Assembly (NCBI GenBank): GCA_022376925.1
Contig: JAIOJX010000026.1
Coordinates: 253,329,330 to 253,393,329 of the forward strand
Length of the DNA: 64,000 nucleotides
DNA from: Tragulus kanchil
Taxonomy: Eukaryota > Chordata > Mammalia > Artiodactyla > Tragulidae
Reading direction: 5' to 3'
In this document: positions 52,336 through 64,000 of the stretch, one piece after another
How the letters are laid out: every line of letters begins with the position of its first letter
Numbering within the stretch: position 1 is the first letter of the stretch
Program-made: the position numbers and the translations under genes
The notes under the pieces: generated by a model
Database searches by the model: none
Seen by the model: the letters and a program-made list of their open reading frames with translations, nothing else
What the model was told of the DNA's origin: nothing

Positions 52336-54210
52336 AAGTCTTGGAAATTGCTTAATGTTTTATTTGGGGTCTGTTTGTTCACACTGTATCAAAACAGCAT
52401 TAGAGCCTCTTCTAGAGCCAGAGAACGAGCATTCCTATTCTTTGGTCATAAATTTGCATCTTTGTTGGTTAAAACATACTATAGCAAGTATGCTATGTAG
52501 TTCTTACTAGATCTCTAATCTTTTGGAAAGAGGAATATATTTTTTATTTAATTCAATAAACATATTCACATGCTAAGAGATTGTGAAACGAAAGAAAAGT
52601 AGAGACTCAAAGCTGAGTCACACCAAGAAATTTTGAGTGGAGACTGCCCATTTTGGTCAGAGTTCTTCATATAAAGAATGCTTATATTCAGTTGTTATTT
52701 TCTTAGATAGCAATTGAAGGAATTACTTATTGCCAAATAACTTGATTTTGAGTCCCAGACAAAAATAGGTGTTCAAATTTAAAATTATAAAACACAAAAA
52801 GTGCTGCTTATATTTTTTATTAAAATTTTAAATAAGTATTTGTAAAATAAACTATAATGATATATACTAAAAGGTTAACACCACCTTTTTAAAGTGAGAT
52901 TAGAAATGATTTCCATTTCCTCTTTATGTCTGTATTTTTACATGGACTTGTTATTACTTTTGCAGTTTAAAATGATATATGTTTTTTGTGTTTATACATA
53001 TAGGAAATCTAAGCATTTCATGGTTGAGTTTTCTCCTTTGCAAAACTACAATGAATTCCTCACTGTTCAAGTCTTCAGAAGCAAAACAAAACACCAAATT
53101 AAATGTGAGATGATGTTATAAAAATCCCTCAAAATGTTCAATGAAGAAAATGTTATCTTTGTGCTATTAAATATTTTAAAATATATTACAACTCATTACA
53201 AATAGGAAAATGGAGAAAACAGAACTTTGAATGCTGTATCTTGGACAATTACATAAGGAAAGCTTTTTTTAAAAATGTAAGCCATTTGGGCTTCCTACAT
53301 AGTGAAATGAATTTTTAGTGACCTTACATCTAATGAAGATAAAAAAAACAAGCTTCTTCAAAAAGCACTAGAGATTAGATTAAAACAGAGGTTTTAAAAA
53401 TGTAGTGTGCGGACCCACATTAGGCCCCTGAGACCTTTTCACAGAGTTTTTCAGGTCAAATGTTTTTCATAATAATAAAATATATTATTTATCTTTTTCA
53501 CTATTGACATTTTCACTGATGATGCAAAGCAAGGATGAGTAAAACTACTGGTGCCTTAGCACAGACCAAGCTGATGGCACCAAACTGTCTAGGATTCCTT
53601 ATACTTTTTACCATCAAACATGCATTGTAATTTTTAAAAATGCAAATTCACTTAATTGGCTTTGATAAAGCAGTAAAAAATATTAATTTTATTAAATCTA
53701 TACCCATGGTCACATGTTTTTTATAAATTATTTCCATGTGACCACAGAGGAATACGCATACCATGTTACTGCTGCACACTGAATACATGTTTACAGTAGG
53801 AAAGCACTTTAACTGAACTGGCCTTGTTTATCAACAACCTTTTTAACTGAAAAAATGCTTGACAGCCAAATTATTATTTCAACTTAAGTTTTAGGCAGCC
53901 ATGTTCTTAAAAATGAAGAAAGTAAGTCCGTTACTTCCAGAAAAACAACTATTAGTTTTTGTTGCCAACGAAGTTTGAGGTAACTAGAACATTAGAGTTT
54001 TAGAAAACTTTCATCTGGCATCCATGAGATTAACAGCTTCTTAGTACTTTAAGATTTACCTGATGGGATTAATGATGATATTAACGAATCTAATATTTTA
54101 GATATTATATCATGAAAATTTTAAGATCTACATAACTCATTAAAAGCTTAATTTTCCAAATCATCAAAGCACTATATTACAAAACCACATGAATGCTTGT
54201 GCCCACCCAC

Positions 54211-54239
54211 CCCCCACACACACATACATACACACACAC
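54211..54239. repeat. CA-rich simple repeat
   Basis: C-run followed by CA/CATA units. Confidence 0.85.
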
Positions 54240-54257
54240 CAATAAAAGAGCCATTCA

Positions 54258-54510
54258 GAGACTTCCCTGGTGTTCCAGTGGTTAAAGAATGTGCCTGCCA
54301 ACACAGGGACACAGGTGTAAACCCTGCTCTAGGAAAGTCCACATGCTGCAGAGAAGCAAAGCCCATGCACCACAACTACCTAGTCTGTTGCCTAGAACCT
54401 GCGCTCCACAACAAGGGAAACCACTGCAGTGAAAGTCCCCATACCTCAGCTAGAGAGTAGCCCCTGGTCTCTGCAACTAGAGAAAGACTTCATGCAGCAA
54501 AATAATAATA
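54258..54510 (+). mobile_element. CHR-2-type SINE
   Basis: Plus-strand head GACTTCCCTGGTGTTCCAGT and a body with CCACAACTACC, GCGCTCCACAACAAGGG and GCAACTAGAGAAAGAC, ending in an AAT-rich tail. This is the ordinary CHR-2 body, unlike the group seen at 36568. Confidence 0.8.
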
Positions 54511-54821
54511 ATAATGATAATCATAGTTTTAAAAAGCCATTCAAAGTGTAAAACAGACCAATGGTTTTTAATGTAACAAAATATGAAGTTCCTTGATATT
54601 TTTTTCCCTTTTTTCTTCTCGTTCCTTGGTATTTTTTCTGATTCCACACTGAAACTAAATTTACCTCTTATCTAGTTTGTATGTAATATCAAGGAAGAAT
54701 GTCTATGGTCATTAGAAAACTCTATTAACTGCTTCCCTCTTCTCCAATTATATATCCATGTGAGTTTTGACTCCTTCATGGAATTCAACCAAAATAAAAC
54801 ATTATCAGAAATTAAATGAAG

Positions 54822-55150
54822 ATGCTTCCCTGGTAGCTCAGCTGGTAAAGAATCCGCCTGCAATGCAGGCAACCCTAGTACAATTCCTGGGTCAGGAAGA
54901 TCCCCTGGAGAAGGGATAGCATACCCACTCCAACATTCTTGGCCTTCCCTCATGGCTCAGATAGTAAAGAATCTACTTGCCATATAGGAGACCTGGGTCT
55001 GATCCCTGGGTTGGGAAGATCCCCTGGAGGAGGGCATGACAATCCACTCCAGTATTCTTGCTTGGGGAATCCCCATGGACAGAGGAGCCTGGTGGGCTGC
55101 AGTCCATGGGGTTGCAAAGAATCAGACACAACTGAGCGACTAAGCACATA
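54822..55150 (+). mobile_element. Two adjacent Bov-tA-type units
   Basis: A shortened unit at 54822-54942 is followed directly by a full unit to about 55150, as in dimeric Bov-tA arrangements. Duplicated at 55937-56262. Confidence 0.83.
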
Positions 55151-55936
55151 GCACAGCAAATGAAGAAGCATATATGAGAATCCAGTTGTCTTCTTTTAAG
55201 TCATATATTGTAAGAGATTTGTAAAAATTAAAATAGTGCTATTCTTGTAACTTTTGTTTTATTTTGAAAAATGTTGCTATTTTTTCTAAAGGTGTGTTAT
55301 GATACTAACATACAGTGTGCTTCTCACTGTAATTATTAAATAAACTGATCAGTAATTATTATTACATTTTCTCAAGTTTAATTCTAAGACACTGAATATT
55401 GGTGTTTTGGAGGTCTTAAGTTTTAGGAGTGTAAGACACTCCTGAGATCTAAAAGTCTGAGGCCTGTTAGATTAAAATAGCTAGAGAAAATTAGCGTTAA
55501 TGATGGGAAGGAAACTAAAATGGGGTTTTGAACGTCTGTTATGTTCTGAGCCTACTCAGTTCTCATGACAGCCCAGGAAGTGAATACTATTATCCCCATT
55601 TTTAGATGAAGAGTGTGGCACTCCAAGGTTATGATTTAAGTCCAGGTTTGGAAAACTCCACATTCTTTCCTCTTCCCAGTCATTGCCTTCATACTAAAGA
55701 ACATTTTATTTCATGATTATAAGGTTTGGATTGATCAAAGGATTGACTTTTGTGTTTGGCATTTGAATTCTTGGTATGCAAATGTGTGAGGAATGGAATC
55801 TGGACAGAGAAACTTGGGGAATTAAGGACATATCTAAAAGAACATTATTTATATGTATGCAAGTTGTTGACAAGATTCTTTCATGTGAGTTTTGACTCCT
55901 TCAACCAAAATAAAACATTATCAGAAATTAAATGAA

Positions 55937-56262
55937 GATGCTTCCTGGTAGCTCAGCTGGTAAAGAATCCTGCAATGCAGGCAACCCTAGTACAATTCCT
56001 GGGTCAGGAAGATCCCCTGGAGAAGGGATAGCATACCCACTCCAACATTCTTGGCCTTCCCTCATGGCTCAGATAGTAAAGAATCTACTTGCCATATAGG
56101 AGACCTGGGTCTGATCCCTGGGTTGGGAAGATCCCCTGGAGGAGGGCATGACAATCCACTCCAGTATTCTTGCTTGGGGAATCCCCATGGACAGAGGAGC
56201 CTGGTGGGCTGCAGTCCATGGGGTTGCAAAGAATCAGACACAACTGAGCGACTAAGCACATA
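55937..56262 (+). mobile_element. Bov-tA dimer (duplicate of 54822-55150)
   Basis: Same insertion, with 1- and 3-base deletions in the first unit, close to the block junction. Confidence 0.83.
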
Positions 56263-57014
56263 GCACAGCAAATGAAGAAGCATATATGAGAATCCAGTTG
56301 TCTTCTTTTAAGTCATATATTGTAAGAGATTTGTAAAAATTAAAATAGTGCTATTCTTGTAACTTTTGTTTTATTTTGAAAAATGTTGCTATTTTTTCTA
56401 AAGGTGTGTTATGATACTAACATACAGTGTGCTTCTCACTGTAATTATTAAATAAACTGATCAGTAATTATTATTACATTTTCTCAAGTTTAATTCTAAG
56501 ACACTGAATATTGGTGTTTTGGAGGTCTTAAGTTTTAGGAGTGTAAGACACTCCTGAGATCTAAAAGTCTGAGGCCTGTTAGATTAAAATAGCTAGAGAA
56601 AATTAGCGTTAATGATGGGAAGGAAACTAAAATGGGGTTTTGAACGTCTGTTATGTTCTGAGCCTACTCAGTTCTCATGACAGCCCAGGAAGTGAATACT
56701 ATTATCCCCATTTTTAGATGAAGAGTGTGGCACTCCAAGGTTATGATTTAAGTCCAGGTTTGGAAAACTCCACATTCTTTCCTCTTCCCAGTCATTGCCT
56801 TCATACTAAAGAACATTTTATTTCATGATTATAAGGTTTGGATTGATCAAAGGATTGACTTTTGTGTTTGGCATTTGAATTCTTGGTATGCAAATGTGTG
56901 AGGAATGGAATCTGGACAGAGAAACTTGGGGAATTAAGGACATGATTAAAAAGGAAAAAGTATCATGTTGCAGCAAAAAACCCCAAAGAACAACTCATTA
57001 TTTATAACTTTGCC

Positions 57015-57225
57015 TGTGTGTATGCTAAGTTGCTTCAGACATGTCCAATTCTTTGCAACTCCATGGATGGAAGCCATCAGGCTCCTCTGTCCATGCGCTT
57101 CTCCGGCCGAGAATACTGGAGTGGGCTGTCATGCTCTCCTCCAGGGGATCTTTCTGACTCTAGAATCAAACCTGTGTCTCCTCTGTTGCAGGCAGATTCT
57201 TTACCCACTGAGCCACCTGGGAAGC
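57015..57225 (-). mobile_element. Bov-tA SINE
   Basis: Minus-strand element from TGTGTGTATGCTAAGTTGC to CCACCTGGGAAGCCC; duplicated at 58129-58339. Confidence 0.86.
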
Positions 57226-57639
57226 CCATTTGTAAGTTTAGCTAATGGTCAATTTTGCCAATAAGAATAAAAACAACACCTCTAGAAAATAGGCAAACAC
57301 TGATCTTTCAAGAGCTCAAACATGTGATCCTTCTCTGGGCTCTAATTCACTGCAATTAGTGCAGGGCTCTGGCCTCCCTTTACCCCACTTTCTTGTATCA
57401 ATAGTACCTACCACCTAGTGAGAGTTTCATGGTCAAGATCAATATCAAATGCTTGCAGCCCCCTTGGTGTGATCAGGATTGTTATTTCCAACTAAAGTTT
57501 TGAGAAGTGAAGTTGTTCCCCTAAGATGACATTATAAGTGAGCAAATGAGTGGGTAAATGGTTACATGGGTGTATATAACAGATCAGTGGATCAGAATAG
57601 AATGTCCAGAATTCAACATACATACAGTTAATTGTTTTG

Positions 57640-57850
57640 GTTTTTTTTTTTTTTGAATTCTTGACCTGTTTTAATGTTTTTTCATTTATTTATTTATTTA
57701 TTTTCATCCATATTTATTCTTTGGCCTGTGTGGGCCTCCCATTGCAGTGGTCTCTCTTTCTGCAAAGCATGGACTCTGGCGCATGCTCTCCAGAGTGCTG
57801 GCTTGTAATTGGACACACGGTCCAGCTGTTCCATGGCATGTGGGATTTTT
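57640..57850 (-). mobile_element. CHR-like SINE cut off at duplication junction
   Basis: Starts with a T-run and (TTTA)n and stops at 57850, before the head. The complete version is at 58755-59047. Confidence 0.82.
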
Positions 57851-58128
57851 CAAGGTTATGATTAAGTCCAGGTTTGCACAACTCCACATTCTTTCCTCTT
57901 CCCAGTCATTGCCTTCATACTAAAGAACATTTTATTTCATGATTATAAGGTTTGGATTGATCAAAGGATTGACTTTTGTGTTTGGCATTTGAATTCTTGG
58001 TATGCAAATGTGTGAGGAATGGAATCTGGACAGAGAAACTTGGGGAATTAAGGACATGATTAAAAAGGAAAAAGTATCATGTTGCAGCAAAAAACCCCAA
58101 AGAACAACTCATTATTTATAACTTTGCC

Positions 58129-58339
58129 TGTGTGTATGCTAAGTTGCTTCAGACATGTCCAATTCTTTGCAACTCCATGGATGGAAGCCATCAGGCTCCT
58201 CTGTCCATGCGCTTCTCCGGCCGAGAATACTGGAGTGGGCTGTCATGCTCTCCTCCAGGGGATCTTTCTGACTCTAGAATCAAACCTGTGTCTCCTCTGT
58301 TGCAGGCAGATTCTTTACCCACTGAGCCACCTGGGAAGC
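58129..58339 (-). mobile_element. Bov-tA SINE (duplicate of 57015-57225)
   Basis: Same insertion at offset 1114. Confidence 0.86.
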
Positions 58340-58754
58340 CCATTTGTAAGTTTAGCTAATGGTCAATTTTGCCAATAAGAATAAAAACAACACCTCTAGA
58401 AAATAGGCAAACACTGATCTTTCAAGAGCTCAAACATGTGATCCTTCTCTGGGCTCTAATTCACTGCAATTAGTGCAGGGCTCTGGCCTCCCTTTACCCC
58501 ACTTTCTTGTATCAATAGTACCTACCACCTAGTGAGAGTTTCATGGTCAAGATCAATATCAAATGCTTGCAGCCCCCTTGGTGTGATCAGGATTGTTATT
58601 TCCAACTAAAGTTTTGAGAAGTGAAGTTGTTCCCCTAAGATGACATTATAAGTGAGCAAATGAGTGGGTAAATGGTTACATGGGTGTATATAACAGATCA
58701 GTGGATCAGAATAGAATGTCCAGAATTCAACATACATACAGTTAATTGTTTTGG

Positions 58755-59047
58755 TTTTTTTTTTTTTTTTTTTGAATTCTTGACCTGTTTTAATGTTTTT
58801 TCATTTATTTATTTATTTATTTTCATCCATATTTATTCTTTGGCCTGTGTGGGCCTCCCATTGCAGTGGTCTCTCTTTCTGCAAAGCATGGACTCTGGCG
58901 CATGCTCTCCAGAGTGCTGGCTTGTAATTGGACACACCGGTCCAGCTGTTCCATGGCATGTGGGATCTTCTTGGGCCAGGGATCGAACTGGTGCTCCTTG
59001 CACTGCAAGGTGGACTCTTTAACCACAGGACTACCAAGGAAGCCCCA
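58755..59047 (-). mobile_element. CHR-like SINE, complete, minus strand
   Basis: T-run, (TTTA)n, then the body in reverse and a head ending ACCAAGGAAGCCCC. It belongs to the same group as 16512, 20172, 22315 and 36568, but is more diverged. Confidence 0.82.
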
Positions 59048-59139
59048 GCTAATTGCTTTTTAAGAAAGGCATTTAGATAATTCAATAGGGAAAGGAAAAT
59101 TTTGAAACAATTGGATAGTTTCATGTAAACACAAGATAA

Positions 59140-59830
59140 ACCTAGATTTTTTCCTCATTCCAAATAGAAACACTAAGATCATAGACCTAAATGCAAGTGT
59201 TTCAACCACAAAGCTTCTAGAAGAAAACATAATCTTTGTGACATTAGGAAAAGCAAAGATGTCTTGGGACAAAAAAAAAATACACTTATCATAAAATTTA
59301 AAATTGGACTACATCAAAAAAAAAAAAACCCAAAAACCTACCATACCATACAATTTAACAATCCTATTTCTAGGTATCTACCCAAGATAAATAAAAACAT
59401 TACATCCACACAGATACTTATATACAAAAGACCATGGCAGTATTTTTTCATGATGCCCAGGAAGTGGGAAACAACCCAAACATCTATTAATGGACGGATA
59501 AAGTATAGTAAAGGGCTTTTACTTAAGACCAAAAGGAACAAATTGCTGGTAAACACAAAATCAGGGATGAATCTCAAAAACATGATGTTAAGCAAAAGAA
59601 GCCAGACACAAAAGGTATATAGCATATTTTCTATCTGTATGAAATCTAAGAATAAGCAAAACCAATCTAACTTATAGAAATCAGAAAATGGTTGTCGCTG
59701 GGGAAGCGGAACGGAGTATAATGGTGCATAAGAAACTCTGAGATGATGGAAATGGTCTAGGTCTTGTTTTAAGTGGTGATCACATTGGTATATTCAGCTG
59801 GCAAAACTCATGAAACGAAATATTTCTTCT
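59140..59830 (+). mobile_element. L1 fragment, plus strand
   Basis: It includes late ORF2 and 3' sequence typical of L1 (CTTCTAGAAGAAAACATA, then CCTATTTCTAGGTATCTACC, then AACCCAAACATCTATTAATGG), with an internal deletion near 59320. Open frames here are L1 remnants. Part of the 3' end is repeated from 60655. Confidence 0.75.
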
Positions 59831-61700
59831 GTGTGCATTTTAGTGCATATCAATTATTCCTCAAGAAGTGTGGATTTGGGGGCAGATATTATGTCTGATA
59901 TTTGCAACCAAAGACAATCCTTAAGAGTTGTAATCAGTGATGAATTCTTTTCAAGGTCAAAATATTCAATATTTTTGGCCATTACATTCTAGTTGGGAAC
60001 ATGTTGAAATGCCTTAAAATGATACATAAACCTGTATTTTGTAGAGATGGATTCCTTGAGTGTATACTACTGTTTAAAGCCATTAAGAAAAAAAAGTCAG
60101 TGTATGTTTGGAAAGCCATTTCATCTGTACTAGATTCAGAGTAGTAAAGGGCTTGGTTTTGGACCAACCCAGGTCTTGGTATAGATCACCGATTAGTCAT
60201 CCAGCCGCAGGTAAATTACTAACTTCTCAGAGCCTCCATTACTGCCTCTGAGTCTTCCTCTGAAACCTGCTTTGACCTGAAATTATTATGAGGCTTGAAT
60301 GAGGTCATGTACATAAAACCTTCAGCATAGGGGCTGCACAGAGCAAATGGAAGCTCTTTTTCAATAGAAAGATATCAAATAGTTTTAGCTTGACCATGCT
60401 ATTGACATGTACAGGTAAGCCATCATAAAGCAACTTGCCCTTGGCCATCACCTGGATAATACATGGTTTTCATAGCTGATTACAGCATATTATAATGGAG
60501 CCACTACCTCATTTCCTACTGAATTCTATAGCAGTGAAGCCTTCACATGAAAGCAGGGAGCCCTTTTTCCAAGTAGTAAGAGAAAGTCACATTTCCCACA
60601 GTACATCAGAGATGCCCAGAAGTGATGTAAAGGGCAAAAAGAAACCCAAAAAAAGGGATGAATCTCAAAAACATGATGTTAAGCAAGAAGCCAGACACAA
60701 AAGGTATATAGCATATTTTCTATCTGTATGAAATCTAAGAATAAGCAAAACCAATCTAACTTATAGAAATCAGAAAATGGTTGTCGCTGGGGAAGCGGAA
60801 CGGAGTATAATGGTGCATAAGAAACTCTGAGATGATGGAAATGGTCTAGGTCTTGTTTTAAGTGGTGATCACATTGGTATATTCAGCTGGCAAAACTCAT
60901 GAAACGAAATATTTCTTCTGTGTGCATTTTAGTGCATATCAATTATTCCTCAAGAAGTGTGGATTTGGGGGCAGATATTATGTCTGATATTTGCAACCAA
61001 AGACAATCCTTAAGAGTTGTAATCAGTGATGAATTCTTTTCAAGGTCAAAATATTCAATATTTTTGGCCATTACATTCTAGTTGGGAACATGTTGAAATG
61101 CCTTAAAATGATACATAAACCTGTATTTTGTAGAGATGGATTCCTTGAGTGTATACTACTGTTTAAAGCCATTAAGAAAAAAGTCAGTGTATGTTTGGAA
61201 AGCCATTTCATCTGTACTAGATTCAGAGTAGTAAAGGGCTTGGTTTTGGACCAACCCAGGTCTTGGTATAGATCACCGATTAGTCATCCAGCCGCAGGTA
61301 AATTACTAACTTCTCAGAGCCTCCATTACTGCCTCTGAGTCTTCCTCTGAAACCTGCTTTGACCTGAAATTATTATGAGGCTTGAATGAGGTCATGTACA
61401 TAAAACCTTCAGCATAGGGGCTGCACAGAGCAAATGGAAGCTCTTTTTCAATAGAAAGATATCAAATAGTTTTAGCTTGACCATGCTATTGACATGTACA
61501 GGTAAGCCATCATAAAGCAACTTGCCCTTGGCCATCACCTGGATAATACATGGTTTTCATAGCTGATTACAGCATATTATAATGGAGCCACTACCTCATT
61601 TCCTACTGAATTCTATAGCAGTGAAGCCTTCACATGAAAGCAGGGAGCCCTTTTTCCAAGTAGTAAGAGAAAGTCACATTTCCCACAGTACATCAGAGAT
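59564..61700. repeat. Tandem duplication 17 (59564-60613 / 60655-61700)
   Basis: Offset 1091 at the start and 1087 at the end because of two 2-base run-length differences. A 41-base filler at 60614-60654 is A-rich and does not clearly match the right flank. Confidence 0.93.
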
Positions 61701-61949
61701 AGCTACAAAAACAGCAGTCATTGAAGTGGAGACAGATACTCTGAGAAAATGTGGTTTACTGTCATATAGCCTCCAAGAATGCTGGTCATTGAGGACAGAA
61801 GGCCTCTGAGCGGCTAGGGATAGGTTCAGGTGGGTGGAACCTACAGTAAAAGACTCAGTCCCCTTGTTTGCAGAACACAAAGTCAAATTTGTCACCTCCT
61901 GCCTTCCACAGGGAGACAGACGTAGCAGATGCTGTGAGGGCCCAAGGTA

Positions 61950-62260
61950 GAACCAGGTGCTGTACATACGAACCTTCAACCTGTGAACTTTCTAAGATGC
62001 GAAATGCCACTCTATGCCCACTTTTGTACTATAATATGGTATTTTTCGAGGTACTGTACTGTAAGATTACAAATGCTTATTTTTTGTGTTGCTTATGTAT
62101 TATTTGTGTGAAAAGTATTATAAATCTATTACAGTACAGTACTATAGAACTGACTTTGTTAGTTGGGTACCTAGGCTAACTTTGTTGAACTTACAAAGTG
62201 AACTTGCAAATGTGTTCTCAGAACAGAACTCATTTGTAGGCAAGGGACTTAGATGGCAAT
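61950..62260. mobile_element. Probable DNA-transposon (Tigger-like) remnant
   Basis: It contains a perfect 14-base inverted pair (62051-62064 with 62129-62142, arms GTACTGTACTGTAA and its complement) and looser inverted similarity at the outer edges. The wording resembles short Tc1/mariner-type elements in mammals, but the family is recalled, not checked. Confidence 0.5.
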
Positions 62261-62289
62261 GACATCTCCTTGAGAATAGATACGTGCCT

Positions 62290-62365
62290 ATGTGTGGCTG
62301 AGTCCCTTTGCTCTCCACCTGAAACTATCATCACATTGTTAACCAGCAATACTCCAAAGTTTAAT
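62290..62365 (+). mobile_element. L1 3'-end fragment
   Basis: GTGGCTGAGTCCCTTTGCTC and CACCTGAAACTATC match the L1 3' segment also seen at 26912-26980. Confidence 0.6.
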
Positions 62366-62502
62366 TAAGGAAGAAAAGTTGAAGTCCCCAGTCAGATTTC
62401 AAGGAACTGCTAGGGAGTCAGCAAGTCCTGCCAAGCGCAGCTCAGAACAGGCTATCTCTCCAGGAAATCAGTGTTCAAAGATGCCAGAAAACCACTTACT
62501 TA

Positions 62503-62808
<306 letters not shown>

Positions 62809-63358
62809 CTAGACCGTCACTAGCTATTTCATTTCAGTAAGAACTTCCTGAAGATATTTACAGTTTTATACACTCTGTGGCAAAGCTTACAAATGAACCA
62901 ACCCATGAAAATCTTTCAGCCATGAATTCATAGCAACTGAAGGAGGTGAAAGTTGGGACATTTTATATCTCCTTGGGAGAACTAGCTTCCATTTAGATGG
63001 ATGATAAGCTGAATTTTTTTGTATGTGGGTTTAGAAAAGGAGAAGAAAATACAGAGGAGCTTAAAGCTACATTACAACCCTTGCAGAAATGGGAGGTAAG
63101 CCTTAACAACGTTTGAGTAATTCAAACGCTTACTATTAGATAAGGCTTTTTTGGGTAACGCATTTGGAGTGCAAAGTGACCAGTGTGCATAAAGAAAAGT
63201 GGTAGCCTAGCAATTCTCTATTTCCTTAAGAATGGGAAATCTGAGTCATAATAAACAATGACATGTAATATGGTACAAGGTGTATTAATGGAATAACAGT
63301 ATTATTATTTATGACATTAGATTTATTTACATGAGCCATTGTGCAAATCATAACATAC

Positions 63359-63563
63359 CTGGTCTCAGTTTAAGAGCCAGGCTTTGAGGCGCAATCTGAA
63401 CAATGTTGGAGCTATTTTTCTGTCTGCCTATGCTGAGAGGCTTATTTGTAAGTATTTCCACTTGAGAGACAGGATTTTCGATGAACGTTAGTTGGCATCC
63501 TTTAGCTAAAAGATTTGCTGAGGTATCACACCTTTCTCCAACTCCAGATAGGTGGGTAAAATT
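63359..63563 (-). CDS. ITGB6: ITGB6 exon: end of PSI domain and start of hybrid domain
   Basis: This 205-base exon begins after a strong pyrimidine tract and TTTTAG at 63564 and ends before GTATGT. It starts in phase 0 and encodes 68 codons plus one base. The peptide opens with [13 protein letters not shown] and ends [12 protein letters not shown], closely matching human beta-6 from about residue 48 to 116. It carries sequons N-F-T and N-S-S and cysteines of the PSI domain. Differences from the recalled human protein are few and mostly mild, for example L for P after NFTH and S for P after RCDT. The exon is single-copy inside this window; a second copy is expected just beyond 64000 if the last duplication continues. 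Confidence 0.95.
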
Positions 63564-63654
63564 CTAAAAGAAAAAAACAATAAAGAGAAAAAGACAGCAA
63601 TAAAGAAGAAAAGACATTTTTAATAAGATTGTATTTTGCTTGCTTTGCTAGTTA

Positions 63655-63912
<258 letters not shown>

Positions 63913-64000
63913 CTAGACCGTCACTAGCTATTTCATTTCAGTAAGAACTTCCTGAAGATATTTACAGTTTTATACACTCTGTGGCAAAGCTTACAAATGA

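Larger units (their letters stand above)
50929..53119. repeat. Tandem duplication 14 (50929-52021 / 52022-53119)
   Basis: Direct copies at offset 1093, each with a Bov-tA SINE. Two single-base run deletions are present near the left copy's end, around 51890 and 51910. Confidence 0.95.
54757..57055. repeat. Tandem duplication 15 (54757-55881 / 55882 to about 57055)
   Basis: Offset about 1112. The right copy lacks 9, 1 and 3 bases near its start. The left copy is clean to 55831, and 55832-55881 then matches 56944-57055 only as a deletion-ridden version. Each copy has a SINE dimer. Confidence 0.92.
56736..58968. repeat. Tandem duplication 16 (56736-57850 / 57851-58968)
   Basis: Offset 1114-1115. 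Its left copy begins inside the right copy of the preceding duplication, so about 210 bases are present three times. Poly-T length differs (shorter near 57640, longer near 58757), and a base is missing near 57820. Confidence 0.94.

Noticed and set aside
59264..59677. 137-codon open frame on the plus strand
   Set aside because: It runs through A-rich L1 3' sequence and its translation has no recognisable domain; it is a fragment of a dead L1.

Overview
This is vertebrate nuclear DNA from a ruminant, and it has no operons or bacterial-type genes. The ruminant call rests on dense Bov-tA/Bov-A-type tRNA-derived SINEs, BovB (RTE) LINE fragments and CHR-type SINEs, mixed with older L1 and other mammalian repeats. 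I cannot name the species. The only host gene I can support is the middle of the integrin beta-6 gene (ITGB6), read on the minus strand. Eight distinct coding exons are present and run from high to low coordinates: 63359-63563, 62504-62750, 47313-47478, 45560-45721, 40228-40323, 13026-13115, 2029-2163 and 1170-1587. They encode the protein from the PSI domain to the start of I-EGF3 (about residue 48 to 554 of the human protein, from memory). The signal-peptide exons lie beyond 64000, and the remaining EGF-like, membrane and cytoplasmic exons lie before position 1.

The strangest feature is structural. I find 18 direct tandem duplications, each about 1.05-1.15 kb, at 18 different places, with junctions near 2221, 4520, 7605, 11682, 14869, 20555, 23096, 28000, 30207, 34400, 41665, 43850, 48018, 52022, 55882, 57851, 60640 and 63721. 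The duplicated sequence differs each time (exon, intron, SINE, LINE). The interior of each pair is almost identical. Mismatches and, above all, small deletions cluster at the end of the left copy and the start of the right copy. This is what neighbouring contigs sharing an uncollapsed overlap of about 1.1 kb, with poorly polished ends, would look like. I therefore read them as probable assembly false duplications, not as a biological system.

The duplications matter for annotation because they copy ITGB6 exons: 3141-3275 and 2286-2699 (the latter with two 2-base deletions), 48421-48586, and a truncated 63721-63854. A literal reading of the window would give a broken gene; the single set of eight exons above is coherent in reading frame and splice phase.

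Layout. 1-3330: two C-terminal-side exons, duplicated, with a SINE between them. 3276-13025: intron with an ancient repeat (6497-9300) and SINEs. 13026-13115: exon. 13116-40227: a 27-kb intron holding two BovB fragments, an L1 with an inverted 5' part, a nested SINE, and most copies of a distinctive CHR-like SINE group. 40228-48586: three beta-I domain exons, one of them duplicated. 48587-62503: intron with SINEs, an L1 fragment and a probable DNA-transposon remnant. 62504-64000: beta-I start, hybrid and PSI exons, with the last duplication running off the window.
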